64,000 nucleotides of DNA from Galbibacter pacificus. GTDB lineage: Bacteria > Bacteroidota > Bacteroidia > Flavobacteriales > Flavobacteriaceae. The first letter of the stretch is position 1. Every line of letters begins with the position of its first letter. Below are positions 26,184 through 34,982 of this stretch, piece after piece. The translations under genes were made by a program, and so were the position numbers. The DNA lies in contig NZ_JAPMUA010000003.1 of assembly GCF_029603155.1 (NCBI RefSeq), positions 496,001 through 560,000 of the forward strand, written 5' to 3'. The notes under the pieces were generated by a model. That model was not told where the DNA came from. It was given only the letters and a program-made list of their open reading frames with translations, and ran no database searches.

Positions 26184-26495
26184 GTGAAATTATTAACATT
26201 CATATTTGGTCTCTACGTATTGACGCTCAATGCGTTTCCCTGTACGGATGCAGATGTCTTTTCCGATAATTCTCAAACTGAGATAGTGGCCGCTTCAAAT
26301 TTGGATCATAACCATAGCGTTTCAGATACTTGCCCCCCTTTCTGTACCTGCCATTGCTGTCACGTACATACGGTGGAATTTGCATCAGCGAATTTTAAGC
26401 CAATTAATACAGCAATATCTTCTAAGGTTTTCCTTCATTTTGATAGTTTGGGCGAAGAGCCTATTTCGTCCCTTTTAGATCCTCCAAGAGTTTAA
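26184..26495 (+). CDS. DUF6660 family Cys/His-rich secreted protein
   Basis: 103 aa from GTG at 26184; the longer upstream frame runs back through the IS end and is not coding. A signal-like start (KLLTFIFGLYVLTLNAFPC) is followed by DHNHSVSDTCPPFCTCHCCHVH, matching the Cys-rich core of DUF6660 proteins that I know from the first position of Bacteroidota metal-efflux operons. Probably periplasmic and metal-binding. The RND pump gene starts 98 nt downstream. Confidence 0.8.
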   Translation: MKLLTFIFGLYVLTLNAFPCTDADVFSDNSQTEIVAASNLDHNHSVSDTCPPFCTCHCCHVHTVEFASANFKPINTAISSKVFLHFDSLGEEPISSLLDPPRV

Positions 26496-26593
26496 TTCAG
26501 TTTTTATAGGATAGCTATATCCTTTTTCGACAGGTCAAGATTCTTTTGGCCACTCTTTTACATTTCAAAAACTGAATTAAATCCTTAATTTTT

Positions 26594-29500
26594 ATGATCA
26601 ATAAAATCATCGCTTTTTCCATTCGGAACAAGCTTATCGTGGGACTGATGGTACTCGCACTCGTGGGAGTGGGCGTCTATTCAATGTCCACCATTAACCT
26701 GGGCGCACAACCAGATATTACCAATAACCAGGTACAGGTAATCACGCAATCGCCCAACTTGGCCACCGAAGACATCGAGCAGTTTGTAACCTATCCCGTA
26801 GAGTTGGCGATGGCCAACCTGCCGGGTGTTAACGAAATACGTTCCGTTTCCCGTTTTGGGCTTTCGGTAGTGACCATCGTCTTTAAGGACGATATGGGCA
26901 CGTACCTACCCCGTCAATTGGTTGCGGAAAAACTCAACGAGGTCAAATCCGAAATCCCTGAACAGTTCGGTAGCCCCGGAATGGGGCCGATCACTACCGG
27001 CCTGGGGGAAATCTATCAATATACCCTTAAAGCCGAAAAAGGTTACGAGGACAAATATTCCCCTACCGAGCTGCGAACCATACAGGACTGGATCGTAAAA
27101 CGCCAATTGGCCCTAACGGAAGGTGTTGTGGAGGTCAATGCCTTTGGCGGAAAGATCAAGCAATATGAAATAGCCATCGATCCCGCCAAATTGAACGCGA
27201 TGGATGTAACAATGACTGAAGTCTTTGATGCCCTACAGGAAAACAATGTGAATACTGGAGGTGCTTATATCGAAAAGAACAAAATGGCCAATTTCATCCG
27301 TGGGGAAGGTTTGGCTCGTTCGCTGGACGATATCCGTCAGATCGTGATCAAAAACGAAAATGGCCTGCCAATTTTAGTGAAAGACGTTGCCGAAAAAGTA
27401 CATTTTGGCAGCCAAGTGCGCTACGGTGCCTTTACCCAGGATGGCCACGAAGCTGTTGGCGGGATGGTGCTGATGCTGCGGGGCGACAACCCCAATTCGG
27501 TGGTCAATACCGTTAGGGATCGGATAAAGGAAGTGCAAAAATCGCTACCGGAAGGACTCAAGATCGTTCCCTTTTTAGATCGAAGCGAACTCATCGGAAG
27601 GACTACGGCAACCATAGAGAAAAACCTTATAGAAGGGGCACTTATCGTGATTTTTGTGCTGGTACTGCTCCTCGGTAGTTTTCGAGGTGGTTTGGTTACT
27701 GCTTCCTTAATTCCACTTTCCCTGCTGTTCGCCTTTATTTTGATGAAGGCTTTCGGGGTCTGGGCCAACCTGATGTCCCTCGGTGCAATCGACTTTGGGA
27801 TCATTGTCGATGGTGCCGTGATCATTGTGGAGGGAACGGTACACGAGATTGAAAAGCGCATTAAGCGTGGGAAACAAAGTTTTAATCAATCCGAAATGGA
27901 TGAAGTGGTCTATGACGCGAGTAGTACCGTGATGAATTCGGCTTTCTTTGGACAGATCATTATCCTGATCGTATTTACCCCTATTTTATTCCTGACCGGG
28001 ATCGAGGGCAAGATGTTCCGCCCTATGGCGTTTACTTTCGGGTTCGCGGTCCTGGGCGCAATCATCTTATGCCTTACCTACGTACCGATGATTGCCTCGC
28101 TTACAATGAAACCGGCGACCAAAAAGAAAAACTGGTTTCATAAGGTGGAAGATAAAATCTCTGGTTTCAGCAACGGGATGATGACCCGTATCAATAATGG
28201 CTACCGGCCGGTAATCCTGAAATCTTTGAGCCACCGCATTATCGTCCTGGTCGTTGCAGTAGTATTGCTTGTGGGTGCCGGGTTTACCTTTAGCAGAATG
28301 GGCGGGGAATTTATCCCCAGTATCGATGAAGGCGATATCGCGATGCAGGCCTTGTTAAGGCCGGGAAGTTCCTTGACCGAATCCATCGAGACTTCAAAGA
28401 GGATAGAGAATATTGTGCTGGACAACTTCCCCGAGGTGGAAACGATGGTTTCCCGGATCGGGGTGGCCGATATCCCGACCGACCCAATGCCGATGGATAT
28501 CGCGGACACCTACATTATTTTGGACAAGGACAAGGATAATTGGACTTCGGCGGAAACTAAAGAAGGGCTGATTGCAGAAATAAAAGAGAAATTAGCAGTC
28601 GTGCCCGGGGTCAACTTCGTCTTTAGTCAGCCCGTGGAACTGCGTTTTAACGAACTGCTTACCGGGGTTCGGGAAGATGTAGCGATTAAATTGTATGGTG
28701 AAGATCTGGATGTGCTTTCCGAAAAAGCGGCCAAAATGGCCAATATCATCAAAACGGTTCCCGGCGCCGGCGATGTGAACCTGGAGGCCACCTCGGGATT
28801 GCCACAGATGACCGTGCGCTTCAATCGAAGAAAGGTAGCCCAGTACGGCCTGAACATCCAGAAACTGAACCAATATGTGAGTACCGCATTTGCCGGAGGT
28901 ACGGCGGGCGTCATCTTTGAGGGCGAAAAGCGTTTTAATATGGTGGTGCGCTTGGATGAGGAACATCGTCAAAGCATCGATAATCTAAAAAACCTCTTGA
29001 TCGACCTGCCCGGCGGAAACCAGATCCCCATAAAAGAGGTGGCCGATATTAGTTACCAGCCCGGCCCGATGCAGATTTCCCGGGACAATACCTCCCGAAG
29101 GATTTATGTAGGGGTGAATGTACGGGGCCGGGATGTAGAATCAATGGTGCACGATATTCAGGCCAAAATGGACGCGCAATTAGACCTGCCGCCCGGCTAC
29201 CATATTGAATACGGCGGTGCTTTTGAAAACCTGCAACGGGCGAAAGACCGTTTAATCATTGTGGTTCCCATTGCTTTGGCACTTATTTTCCTATTGCTCT
29301 ATTTTGCGTTGGGCTCGTTCTCACAATCCATTATGATCTATATGGCGGTTCCGTTGGCGGCCATAGGTGGCATTTTCGCCCTGGCCATTCGTGGGATGCC
29401 CTTTAGTATCTCTGCGGGTGTTGGGTTTATCGTACTCTTCGGGGTTGCGGTATTGAACGGCCTGGTACTCATCAGTAGATTGAACTCATTAAAAGAAGAA

Positions 29501-31057
29501 GGTGTTATGGATATACAGGAACGTATTTTAATAGGGACACAGGAACGGATCCGTCCAATTTTATTGACGGCTTTGGCCGCGATAATGGGCTTTTTCCCGA
29601 TGGCACTTTCCCACGGGGCGGGTGCTTCGGTACAGCGGCCTTTGGCCACGGTGGTCATTGGCGGATTGATAACCGCAACCTTGCTTACGCTGATCGTTGT
29701 GCCCATTTTGTACAGTTTTGTGGAAAAAACGGGAAAAAACAACAACGGAAAATCGGGTAAAGTTGCCATAAATCCTGCCCTGATCGCCGTTTTATTGGGT
29801 CTTGGATCAATGGCCATCCCGGCAAGTGCAAGTGCGCAAACGCTGGATAGCCCCCAGCAAAATGCGCCCCGGCAGGACAGCCTGAAAGTTGAACAAGGGT
29901 TTACCCCAATTTCTTTACAGGACGCAGTAGAAAGGGCCCAAGCGAACTATCCCAAATTGAAGGCGGCCCAACTGGAAGTCGAGAACCAGGAGGCCCTGAA
30001 AAAAACCGCCTGGGATCTTGGGACCACCCAAATTTTTACCGGTGGCGAAGAACTGCCGGACAACGGTACAAGCGATGAAGGTATCTATCAAACCATTGGC
30101 GTCCAGCAGCAAAATATCGATGTGTTCGGTATCGGTGCCAAAAATAGGGTGCAAAATGAGAAAATTGCGCTAAGTGAAACGGCACTCGATCTTACCTCTC
30201 TTCAAGTGGAACGGGAAGTGAGCAAGGCCTGGGGCGATGCCTACACCTCCAAACGGAAGTACCAATTGTATGTGGAACTCGATTCCATTTTTAGCGATTT
30301 TGAACGGGCGGCGCGTTTACGTTATGAGACCGAGGCTTCCTCGAAGCTGGAATATTTGGCCGCCACCAATCAGGCCCGGCAGGTAAGCCTTCAGAAAATG
30401 CAGGTATATCGGGATTATCTGGGCAATCTTCAAAAACTGAACCTTTGGTTGGTGAGCGATACGCCCTTTACCGTTGCGGATACAGGTGTAGATGAAATGG
30501 ACACGCCCATACTACAGCGAAAGGATTCGATCACGAGCCACCCGATGCTGCAATATTATGAGCGGCAGATCGACGTGGCCGATGCCGAGCGTAATCTCAG
30601 CACCAAAGCGTTTTTCCCAAAGTTCAACGCACAATATGGGCGGCAGAAAATTGCGGGACAGAACGGATTTTTCAACTTTCAGGTCGGGATTTCCATTCCA
30701 CTCTTTTTCGGGCCGGAATTGGGACAGTCTCAGTCGGCCAAAATACAGACCCAGATTGCGGAGCAGAATTTCAGGGAAAAACAGCTTCAGGTCAATTCAA
30801 AATATCAGGACCTGCAACAGGACTATCTAAAATGGCTGGAATCTTGGCAGTACTATGAACAGGAAGCCCTTCCGCTTGCCAAAGAGCAACGGGACGGGGC
30901 GGTTTTTGCCTATAAAGAGGGGGGTATTGATTATACCACCTTTCTGCAAACCGTACGCGACGCCATAGGCATCCAGAGCAAGTCCTGGGACGCACTTAAC
31001 AATTATCTGAGATCAAAATACGAACTGGAATTTTTCCTCAATTCCGCTAAACAATAA
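26594..31057 (+). CDS. Heavy-metal RND pump (CzcA type) fused to a TolC-like outer-membrane factor
   Basis: 1487 aa. Residues 1-~1045 are an HME-RND pump; the proton/metal relay in TM4, DFGIIVDGAVIIVE (Asp400, Asp406, Glu413), is the Zn/Co/Cd (CzcA) type rather than the CusA type. Residues ~1055-1081 form an internal signal peptide: a Lys-rich KTGKNNNGKSGK, a hydrophobic ALIAVLLGLGSMAIP and ASASA before Gln1082. From there to the end is a TolC-like outer-membrane factor (~405 aa). RND-OMF fusions occur in Bacteroidota. The gene is visibly richer in G/C than the chromosome to the left. The adaptor gene follows after 11 nt. Confidence 0.92.
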   Translation: MINKIIAFSIRNKLIVGLMVLALVGVGVYSMSTINLGAQPDITNNQVQVITQSPNLATEDIEQFVTYPVELAMANLPGVNEIRSVSRFGLSVVTIVFKDDMGTYLPRQLVAEKLNEVKSEIPEQFGSPGMGPITTGLGEIYQYTLKAEKGYEDKYSPTELRTIQDWIVKRQLALTEGVVEVNAFGGKIKQYEIAIDPAKLNAMDVTMTEVFDALQENNVNTGGAYIEKNKMANFIRGEGLARSLDDIRQIVIKNENGLPILVKDVAEKVHFGSQVRYGAFTQDGHEAVGGMVLMLRGDNPNSVVNTVRDRIKEVQKSLPEGLKIVPFLDRSELIGRTTATIEKNLIEGALIVIFVLVLLLGSFRGGLVTASLIPLSLLFAFILMKAFGVWANLMSLGAIDFGIIVDGAVIIVEGTVHEIEKRIKRGKQSFNQSEMDEVVYDASSTVMNSAFFGQIIILIVFTPILFLTGIEGKMFRPMAFTFGFAVLGAIILCLTYVPMIASLTMKPATKKKNWFHKVEDKISGFSNGMMTRINNGYRPVILKSLSHRIIVLVVAVVLLVGAGFTFSRMGGEFIPSIDEGDIAMQALLRPGSSLTESIETSKRIENIVLDNFPEVETMVSRIGVADIPTDPMPMDIADTYIILDKDKDNWTSAETKEGLIAEIKEKLAVVPGVNFVFSQPVELRFNELLTGVREDVAIKLYGEDLDVLSEKAAKMANIIKTVPGAGDVNLEATSGLPQMTVRFNRRKVAQYGLNIQKLNQYVSTAFAGGTAGVIFEGEKRFNMVVRLDEEHRQSIDNLKNLLIDLPGGNQIPIKEVADISYQPGPMQISRDNTSRRIYVGVNVRGRDVESMVHDIQAKMDAQLDLPPGYHIEYGGAFENLQRAKDRLIIVVPIALALIFLLLYFALGSFSQSIMIYMAVPLAAIGGIFALAIRGMPFSISAGVGFIVLFGVAVLNGLVLISRLNSLKEEGVMDIQERILIGTQERIRPILLTALAAIMGFFPMALSHGAGASVQRPLATVVIGGLITATLLTLIVVPILYSFVEKTGKNNNGKSGKVAINPALIAVLLGLGSMAIPASASAQTLDSPQQNAPRQDSLKVEQGFTPISLQDAVERAQANYPKLKAAQLEVENQEALKKTAWDLGTTQIFTGGEELPDNGTSDEGIYQTIGVQQQNIDVFGIGAKNRVQNEKIALSETALDLTSLQVEREVSKAWGDAYTSKRKYQLYVELDSIFSDFERAARLRYETEASSKLEYLAATNQARQVSLQKMQVYRDYLGNLQKLNLWLVSDTPFTVADTGVDEMDTPILQRKDSITSHPMLQYYERQIDVADAERNLSTKAFFPKFNAQYGRQKIAGQNGFFNFQVGISIPLFFGPELGQSQSAKIQTQIAEQNFREKQLQVNSKYQDLQQDYLKWLESWQYYEQEALPLAKEQRDGAVFAYKEGGIDYTTFLQTVRDAIGIQSKSWDALNNYLRSKYELEFFLNSAKQ

Positions 31058-31068
31058 AGACAGAAACT

Positions 31069-32301
31069 ATGAATTTCAATATAAAATCGATTTTTTACGC
31101 AGCCCTGATCCTATTCAGTTTAAATTCCTGTAAACAGGAAAAAACCGCTGAAAGCGGGCAAGAAGACCACAACGAAACAGCTTCTGCCGAAAATGGTGGC
31201 GAGCATCAGGAAGAAAACGCAGGTTTGGAGGGCAAAAAACTGCACCTGTCCCAACAAAAATTCGAAGCGATGGGATTGAAGGTAGATAGCCTGCCCACCA
31301 AAAGCCTTACCGGGCTGGTGGAGGCGAATGGCCAACTGGAAGTGCCCCCGCAAAATGAAGCTGCGGTTACCGCCATTATCGGTGCCAATGTGACGAGTAT
31401 AAAGGTCATTGAAGGCGATAAGGTAAGCAAAGGAAGCATTCTGGGATATTTGAGCCATCCCGATCTTATCAAATTGCAGACCGATTATTCCAATGCCTAT
31501 AACCGGATGAACTTTTTAAATAAGGAATATGACCGTCAAAAACGCTTGTACGATGCCGAAGTGGCTTCGGGAAGAAAATTTCAGGAAACCGAGTCGGAAT
31601 ATAACAGTATGAAGGGGATGGTCAGGGGACTGGAATCCCAATTACGCTTATTTGGGGTTAGTCTGGACCGCATTAGGAACGGGAATGTATATAGCCAAGT
31701 TCCCGTGGTAAGCCCAATTAACGGTTACGTGGAAAAAGTGAATATCAAGGTAGGGCAGTTTGTACAACAACAGACCGAAATGTTCGAGATCGTGAATACC
31801 GAACATATCCACGCCGACCTAATGGTATATGAAAAGGACGTCAGCAAGGTTAAAGAGGGACAGACGGTGGAATTTAATATCGAATCCCTTCCCGAATCCG
31901 ATCTGAGTGCAAAAATCTATTCCGTTGGAAAGACTTTTGAGATGAACCCCAAAGCGGTTCACGTGCACGCAGAAATAGAGAACAAGCAGGGAAACCTCTT
32001 CCCGGGAATGTACCTTACCGCAAAAATAGCCACTTCCGAAAACAAGGTGACCGCGCTTCCCGAAGAGGCGATCATTACCGAAAACGGGGAACCGTATATT
32101 TTTACGGCCAAAAAGGTAACCGAAGGTGGCGAGGAAGAATGGGCGTTGAGCCCCTTAAAAGTCGTAACCGGTCAGGCAGATGATGGCTGGATGGAGATCA
32201 AGTTGCTACAGCCGCTGGAAAAAGGGCAAATGGTAGTGTGGAACAAAGCCTATTACCTGATCTCCGAAATGAAGAAAGGCGAAACGGAACACGGGCATTA
32301 A
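31069..32301 (+). CDS. RND efflux adaptor, CzcB type lipoprotein
   Basis: 410 aa. Lipoprotein signal with LNSC (Cys21), then a His/Glu-rich stretch (EDHNETASAENGGEHQEE) likely to bind metal. Adaptor domains follow: lipoyl halves near VEANGQLEVPPQNEAAVTA and VVSPINGYVEKVNIKVGQFV, a short hairpin, and beta-barrel and membrane-proximal domains. The tail ends GETEHGH. It couples the fused RND-OMF protein upstream. 190 bp follow before the next gene. Confidence 0.92.
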   Translation: MNFNIKSIFYAALILFSLNSCKQEKTAESGQEDHNETASAENGGEHQEENAGLEGKKLHLSQQKFEAMGLKVDSLPTKSLTGLVEANGQLEVPPQNEAAVTAIIGANVTSIKVIEGDKVSKGSILGYLSHPDLIKLQTDYSNAYNRMNFLNKEYDRQKRLYDAEVASGRKFQETESEYNSMKGMVRGLESQLRLFGVSLDRIRNGNVYSQVPVVSPINGYVEKVNIKVGQFVQQQTEMFEIVNTEHIHADLMVYEKDVSKVKEGQTVEFNIESLPESDLSAKIYSVGKTFEMNPKAVHVHAEIENKQGNLFPGMYLTAKIATSENKVTALPEEAIITENGEPYIFTAKKVTEGGEEEWALSPLKVVTGQADDGWMEIKLLQPLEKGQMVVWNKAYYLISEMKKGETEHGH

Positions 32302-32305
32302 GCCC

Positions 32306-32327
32306 CCTAACCTCCGAAGGGGGAACT
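32306..32327. repeat. Short inverted repeat downstream of the adaptor gene
   Basis: CCCCCT and AGGGGG pair around a 9-nt loop. There is no T tract, so it is not a clear terminator. Similar C5/G5 palindromes recur between genes in flavobacterial genomes. Nothing else is recognised in 32302-32491. Confidence 0.35.
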
Positions 32328-32491
32328 CCAAGCAGACGTGTTATACACTGTACCTACAGCACCTTTGCTTGGCGTTCCTTCGGTAAATTAAGTCCGGGCT
32401 TGCCAAAGACTGTTTGTCAATTGGTTAGTAAAAAGTTTGGTGGGTCCGGTTTTTAAAACAATTGACAGTATAACTAATAAAATTTAAAAAA

Positions 32492-32830
32492 ATGAAAGAA
32501 ATAAAAGCATTTATAAAGCCCAACAGGGTACAAAAAACAATTGAGGCATTGAGTGATGCCGGATTTAAAAGTATGACCCTATCCCAGGGCGAAGGTACGG
32601 GCAAATTCAAGGCTAAAGGAGCTTCCCCATCTTTGGACTTTCATATTACCGATAGCCCGGTGGTCAAACTGGAACTGGTGTGCCAAAACGAAGAAGCAAA
32701 AAGTGCCATTGATATTATTATTGAAAATGGCAAAACGCCGACCCCAGGTGATGGCATCATCTATCTTTCCAATGTAGAAGATGCTTTCCAGATCAAGACC
32801 GGAAAGTCGATAAAGAAATCCCAGAAGTAA
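32492..32830 (+). CDS. PII-like signalling protein (PII-NG type)
   Basis: 112 aa with the PII start MKEIKAFIKPNRVQKTIEAL and the C-terminal GDGIIYLSNVEDAFQIKTGK (ferredoxin-like fold, a nucleotide-binding trimer in known members). It lacks the classical T-loop uridylylation context and the usual amtB neighbour. PII proteins linked to heavy-metal RND genes form a described subgroup (PII-NG), which fits the czc-type genes immediately upstream. It probably senses nucleotides or metal state and modulates the pump or regulators, which is inference. Confidence 0.85.
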   Translation: MKEIKAFIKPNRVQKTIEALSDAGFKSMTLSQGEGTGKFKAKGASPSLDFHITDSPVVKLELVCQNEEAKSAIDIIIENGKTPTPGDGIIYLSNVEDAFQIKTGKSIKKSQK

Positions 32831-32843
32831 AATGTATTGAAAT

Positions 32844-33260
32844 ATGAGTGAAATCGAAACCCTTCTGAACAAACATAATGTGCGGCCCACCGCAATGCGC
32901 ATCCTTATTTATAAGTTTATGGCGAAAAAGGAAAGGGCCGTAACCTTGACCGAGATAGAGCAGGCCTTTGTGAAATCGGACAGGGCTACGCTATCCCGAA
33001 CCATTAAAACCTTTGAGACCAACGGAATTGTACATCAAATAGACGATGGCACCGGCATACCCAAATATGCCCTCTGTGAAAGCGGGTGCAATTGTGAGGT
33101 AGATCAGGATCTGCATATTCATTTTCATTGTACCAACTGTGATGAGACGGTTTGCTTGACCGATCATAAAATACCCCACATCAACCTGCCGGAAGGGTAT
33201 ATGGCCGAAAATGTCAATTTGGTCGTTAAAGGTATATGCGAAAAATGTAGTGCCGTTTAA
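32844..33260 (+). CDS. Fur family transcriptional regulator (first copy)
   Basis: 138 aa. A winged-helix N-terminus (NVRPTAMRILIYKFMAKK, TEIEQAFVKSDRATLSRTIKTFETNGIVHQI) is followed by a metal-binding dimerisation domain with HIHFHCTNCDETVCL and a C-terminal GICEKC pair (two CxxC, a structural zinc site). An extra ESGCNCE cysteine motif is unusual. Its position between zinc-type efflux genes and a second Fur 9 nt downstream suggests a Zur-like repressor of this block. Confidence 0.88.
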   Translation: MSEIETLLNKHNVRPTAMRILIYKFMAKKERAVTLTEIEQAFVKSDRATLSRTIKTFETNGIVHQIDDGTGIPKYALCESGCNCEVDQDLHIHFHCTNCDETVCLTDHKIPHINLPEGYMAENVNLVVKGICEKCSAV

Positions 33261-33269
33261 TTTTCAATA

Positions 33270-33701
33270 ATGAATAAAGCCGAAAAAATACTAAAAAGTA
33301 AAGGGATTAGGCCTACCGAAATGAGGTTAGCTATTTATAAATACCTCAAAAGAAAGTTTTATGCCGTAACCCTGAAAGAAATAGAAATGGCTTTCATCAA
33401 AAAAAGCGACGACAATAAAACCGCGGACAGAACAACAATTTATAGAACCCTAAAACTATTTCAAGAGAAGGGCGTAGTACATCAAATAGATGTTGGAACA
33501 GCAATCGCCAAATATGCGCTTTCCGATGAAAAAGATTTGGATATGCATCTGCATTTTCATTGTACCCATTGTGGCAACACATTCTGTTTGTCCAATAAAG
33601 TAAGCCGAGATAGCCTACCGGATAAGTACAAAGTAGCCGATGTGAATTTGGTTTTAAAAGGCGTATGTACAAAATGTTTAAAAAGAGAAAAAAGAAAATA
33701 A
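33270..33701 (+). CDS. Fur family transcriptional regulator (second copy)
   Basis: 143 aa and paralogous to the preceding gene: GIRPTEMRLAIYKYLKRKFYAVTLKEIEMAF, TIYRTLKLFQEKGVVHQI, then HLHFHCTHCGNTFCL and GVCTKCLKREKRK. Both CxxC pairs are kept, but the extra Cys motif of the first copy is replaced by SDEKDLDM. Two adjacent Fur paralogues with different sensor residues could respond to different metals or form heterodimers. Confidence 0.88.
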   Translation: MNKAEKILKSKGIRPTEMRLAIYKYLKRKFYAVTLKEIEMAFIKKSDDNKTADRTTIYRTLKLFQEKGVVHQIDVGTAIAKYALSDEKDLDMHLHFHCTHCGNTFCLSNKVSRDSLPDKYKVADVNLVLKGVCTKCLKREKRK

Positions 33702-33716
33702 CAAAAAACCTAAAAA

Positions 33717-34073
33717 ATGATACAGATATTAGACTCTGAAAAAGAACAGGTCATTTCGGTAAAAATTGAAGGCAACATCACTAAAAAGGATATTCAAAAA
33801 ATTCATCCTCTTATCCATAATATAAGGAATAACGGAATGAAAGTTCGTTGGTATTTTGAATTGGAAGATTTTACGGGTTACGATCTAAAAGGCTTATGGC
33901 AAGATTTAAAAGTGGATGCTGCCCATTTTGACGATTATGGAAAAATGGCAATGGTAGGCGACAAAAAATGGCAGGAATTGGCTGCGGAAGCTACCGATTT
34001 TTTTACTGGTTCAGAAGTGCGGTTTTTTGAACCGCACCAAAAAGACCAAGCGAAACAATGGATAAATAACTAA
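33717..34073 (+). CDS. SpoIIAA-like (STAS/DUF3478) protein
   Basis: 118 aa. The pattern VKIEGNITKKDIQKIHP, MKVRWYFELEDFTGYDLKGLWQDLKVDAAHF and MAMVGDKKWQE...FFEPHQKDQAKQWI matches SpoIIAA-like proteins. The family is soluble and often linked to membrane transport, without a settled function. It starts 15 nt after the second Fur gene and ends 2 nt before the CDF gene. Confidence 0.88.
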   Translation: MIQILDSEKEQVISVKIEGNITKKDIQKIHPLIHNIRNNGMKVRWYFELEDFTGYDLKGLWQDLKVDAAHFDDYGKMAMVGDKKWQELAAEATDFFTGSEVRFFEPHQKDQAKQWINN

Positions 34074-34075
34074 TT

Positions 34076-34972
34076 ATGGCACACGATCATTCACACGGTT
34101 CTCAGAACTACGGAAAGGCCTTTGGGATAGGCATAGCCCTAAACACTATTTATGTAGCAGTCGAACTCTACTACGGGTTTGTGGCAAATTCTTCCGCGCT
34201 CTTGGCGGATGCGGGCCACAACGCGAGCGATGTTTTCAGCCTTATACTGGCGTGGGCGGCCATTAAAATAGCCACAAAAAGGCCTTCAAAACGCTATACC
34301 TATGGCTTACGAAAAACGACCATTCTAGCCTCGATGATCAATGGCGTCATCATTATTGCCGCGGCCGGATTGATTGCGTGGGACGCCATCCAAAAATTTC
34401 AGGACCCGGCAGAGATTTCCGGCAATCTCGTAATGATTGTGGCCGCCATTGGTTTAGTGGTAAATACCGGTACGGCTTTCTTATTTTGGAAAGGTTCAAA
34501 AGGCGATCTGAACATACGCGGGGCATTTTTACATATGGCTGCCGATGCCGGGGTAACCTTAGGAGTGCTGCTTGGCGGTCTGGCCATTAAATACACGGGA
34601 TTAACGTGGATAGACCCTGCGCTTAGTTTGGTCATTGTTCTGGTCATTTTATACAGTGCCTGGGGACTTCTTAGGGATTCCGTAAAAATAGCCATCGATG
34701 CCGTTCCCAAAAACATCGACATCGATGAAGTGGAAAAGTTCCTAATGGATATCGAAGGGGTCGAAGAAGTACACGATCTGCATATCTGGGCAATGAGCAC
34801 CACGGAAACGGCACTATCTACCCATCTGGTCGTTCCCGATGGGCACGAGGACCAATTTTTATATGATATACGGGAACAATTACACGATAAATTCGAAATA
34901 ACGCATATCACCCTGCAAATCGAAAAAGAATTTGGGGACAAAGAATATAAGCCCTATCAAGGTCTGGAATAA
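34076..34972 (+). CDS. Cation diffusion facilitator (CzcD/ZitB type)
   Basis: 298 aa. A His-rich N-terminus (MAHDHSHGSQ), six membrane helices, and the zinc site from LLADAGHNASD (TM2) and FLHMAADAGVTLG (TM5), then a cytoplasmic ferredoxin-like domain (LHIWAMSTTETALSTHLVV). CDF proteins export Zn/Cd/Co from the cytoplasm in exchange for protons. It would feed the RND pump from the cytoplasm side. Confidence 0.93.
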   Translation: MAHDHSHGSQNYGKAFGIGIALNTIYVAVELYYGFVANSSALLADAGHNASDVFSLILAWAAIKIATKRPSKRYTYGLRKTTILASMINGVIIIAAAGLIAWDAIQKFQDPAEISGNLVMIVAAIGLVVNTGTAFLFWKGSKGDLNIRGAFLHMAADAGVTLGVLLGGLAIKYTGLTWIDPALSLVIVLVILYSAWGLLRDSVKIAIDAVPKNIDIDEVEKFLMDIEGVEEVHDLHIWAMSTTETALSTHLVVPDGHEDQFLYDIREQLHDKFEITHITLQIEKEFGDKEYKPYQGLE

Positions 34973-34982
34973 TAAAATCACG

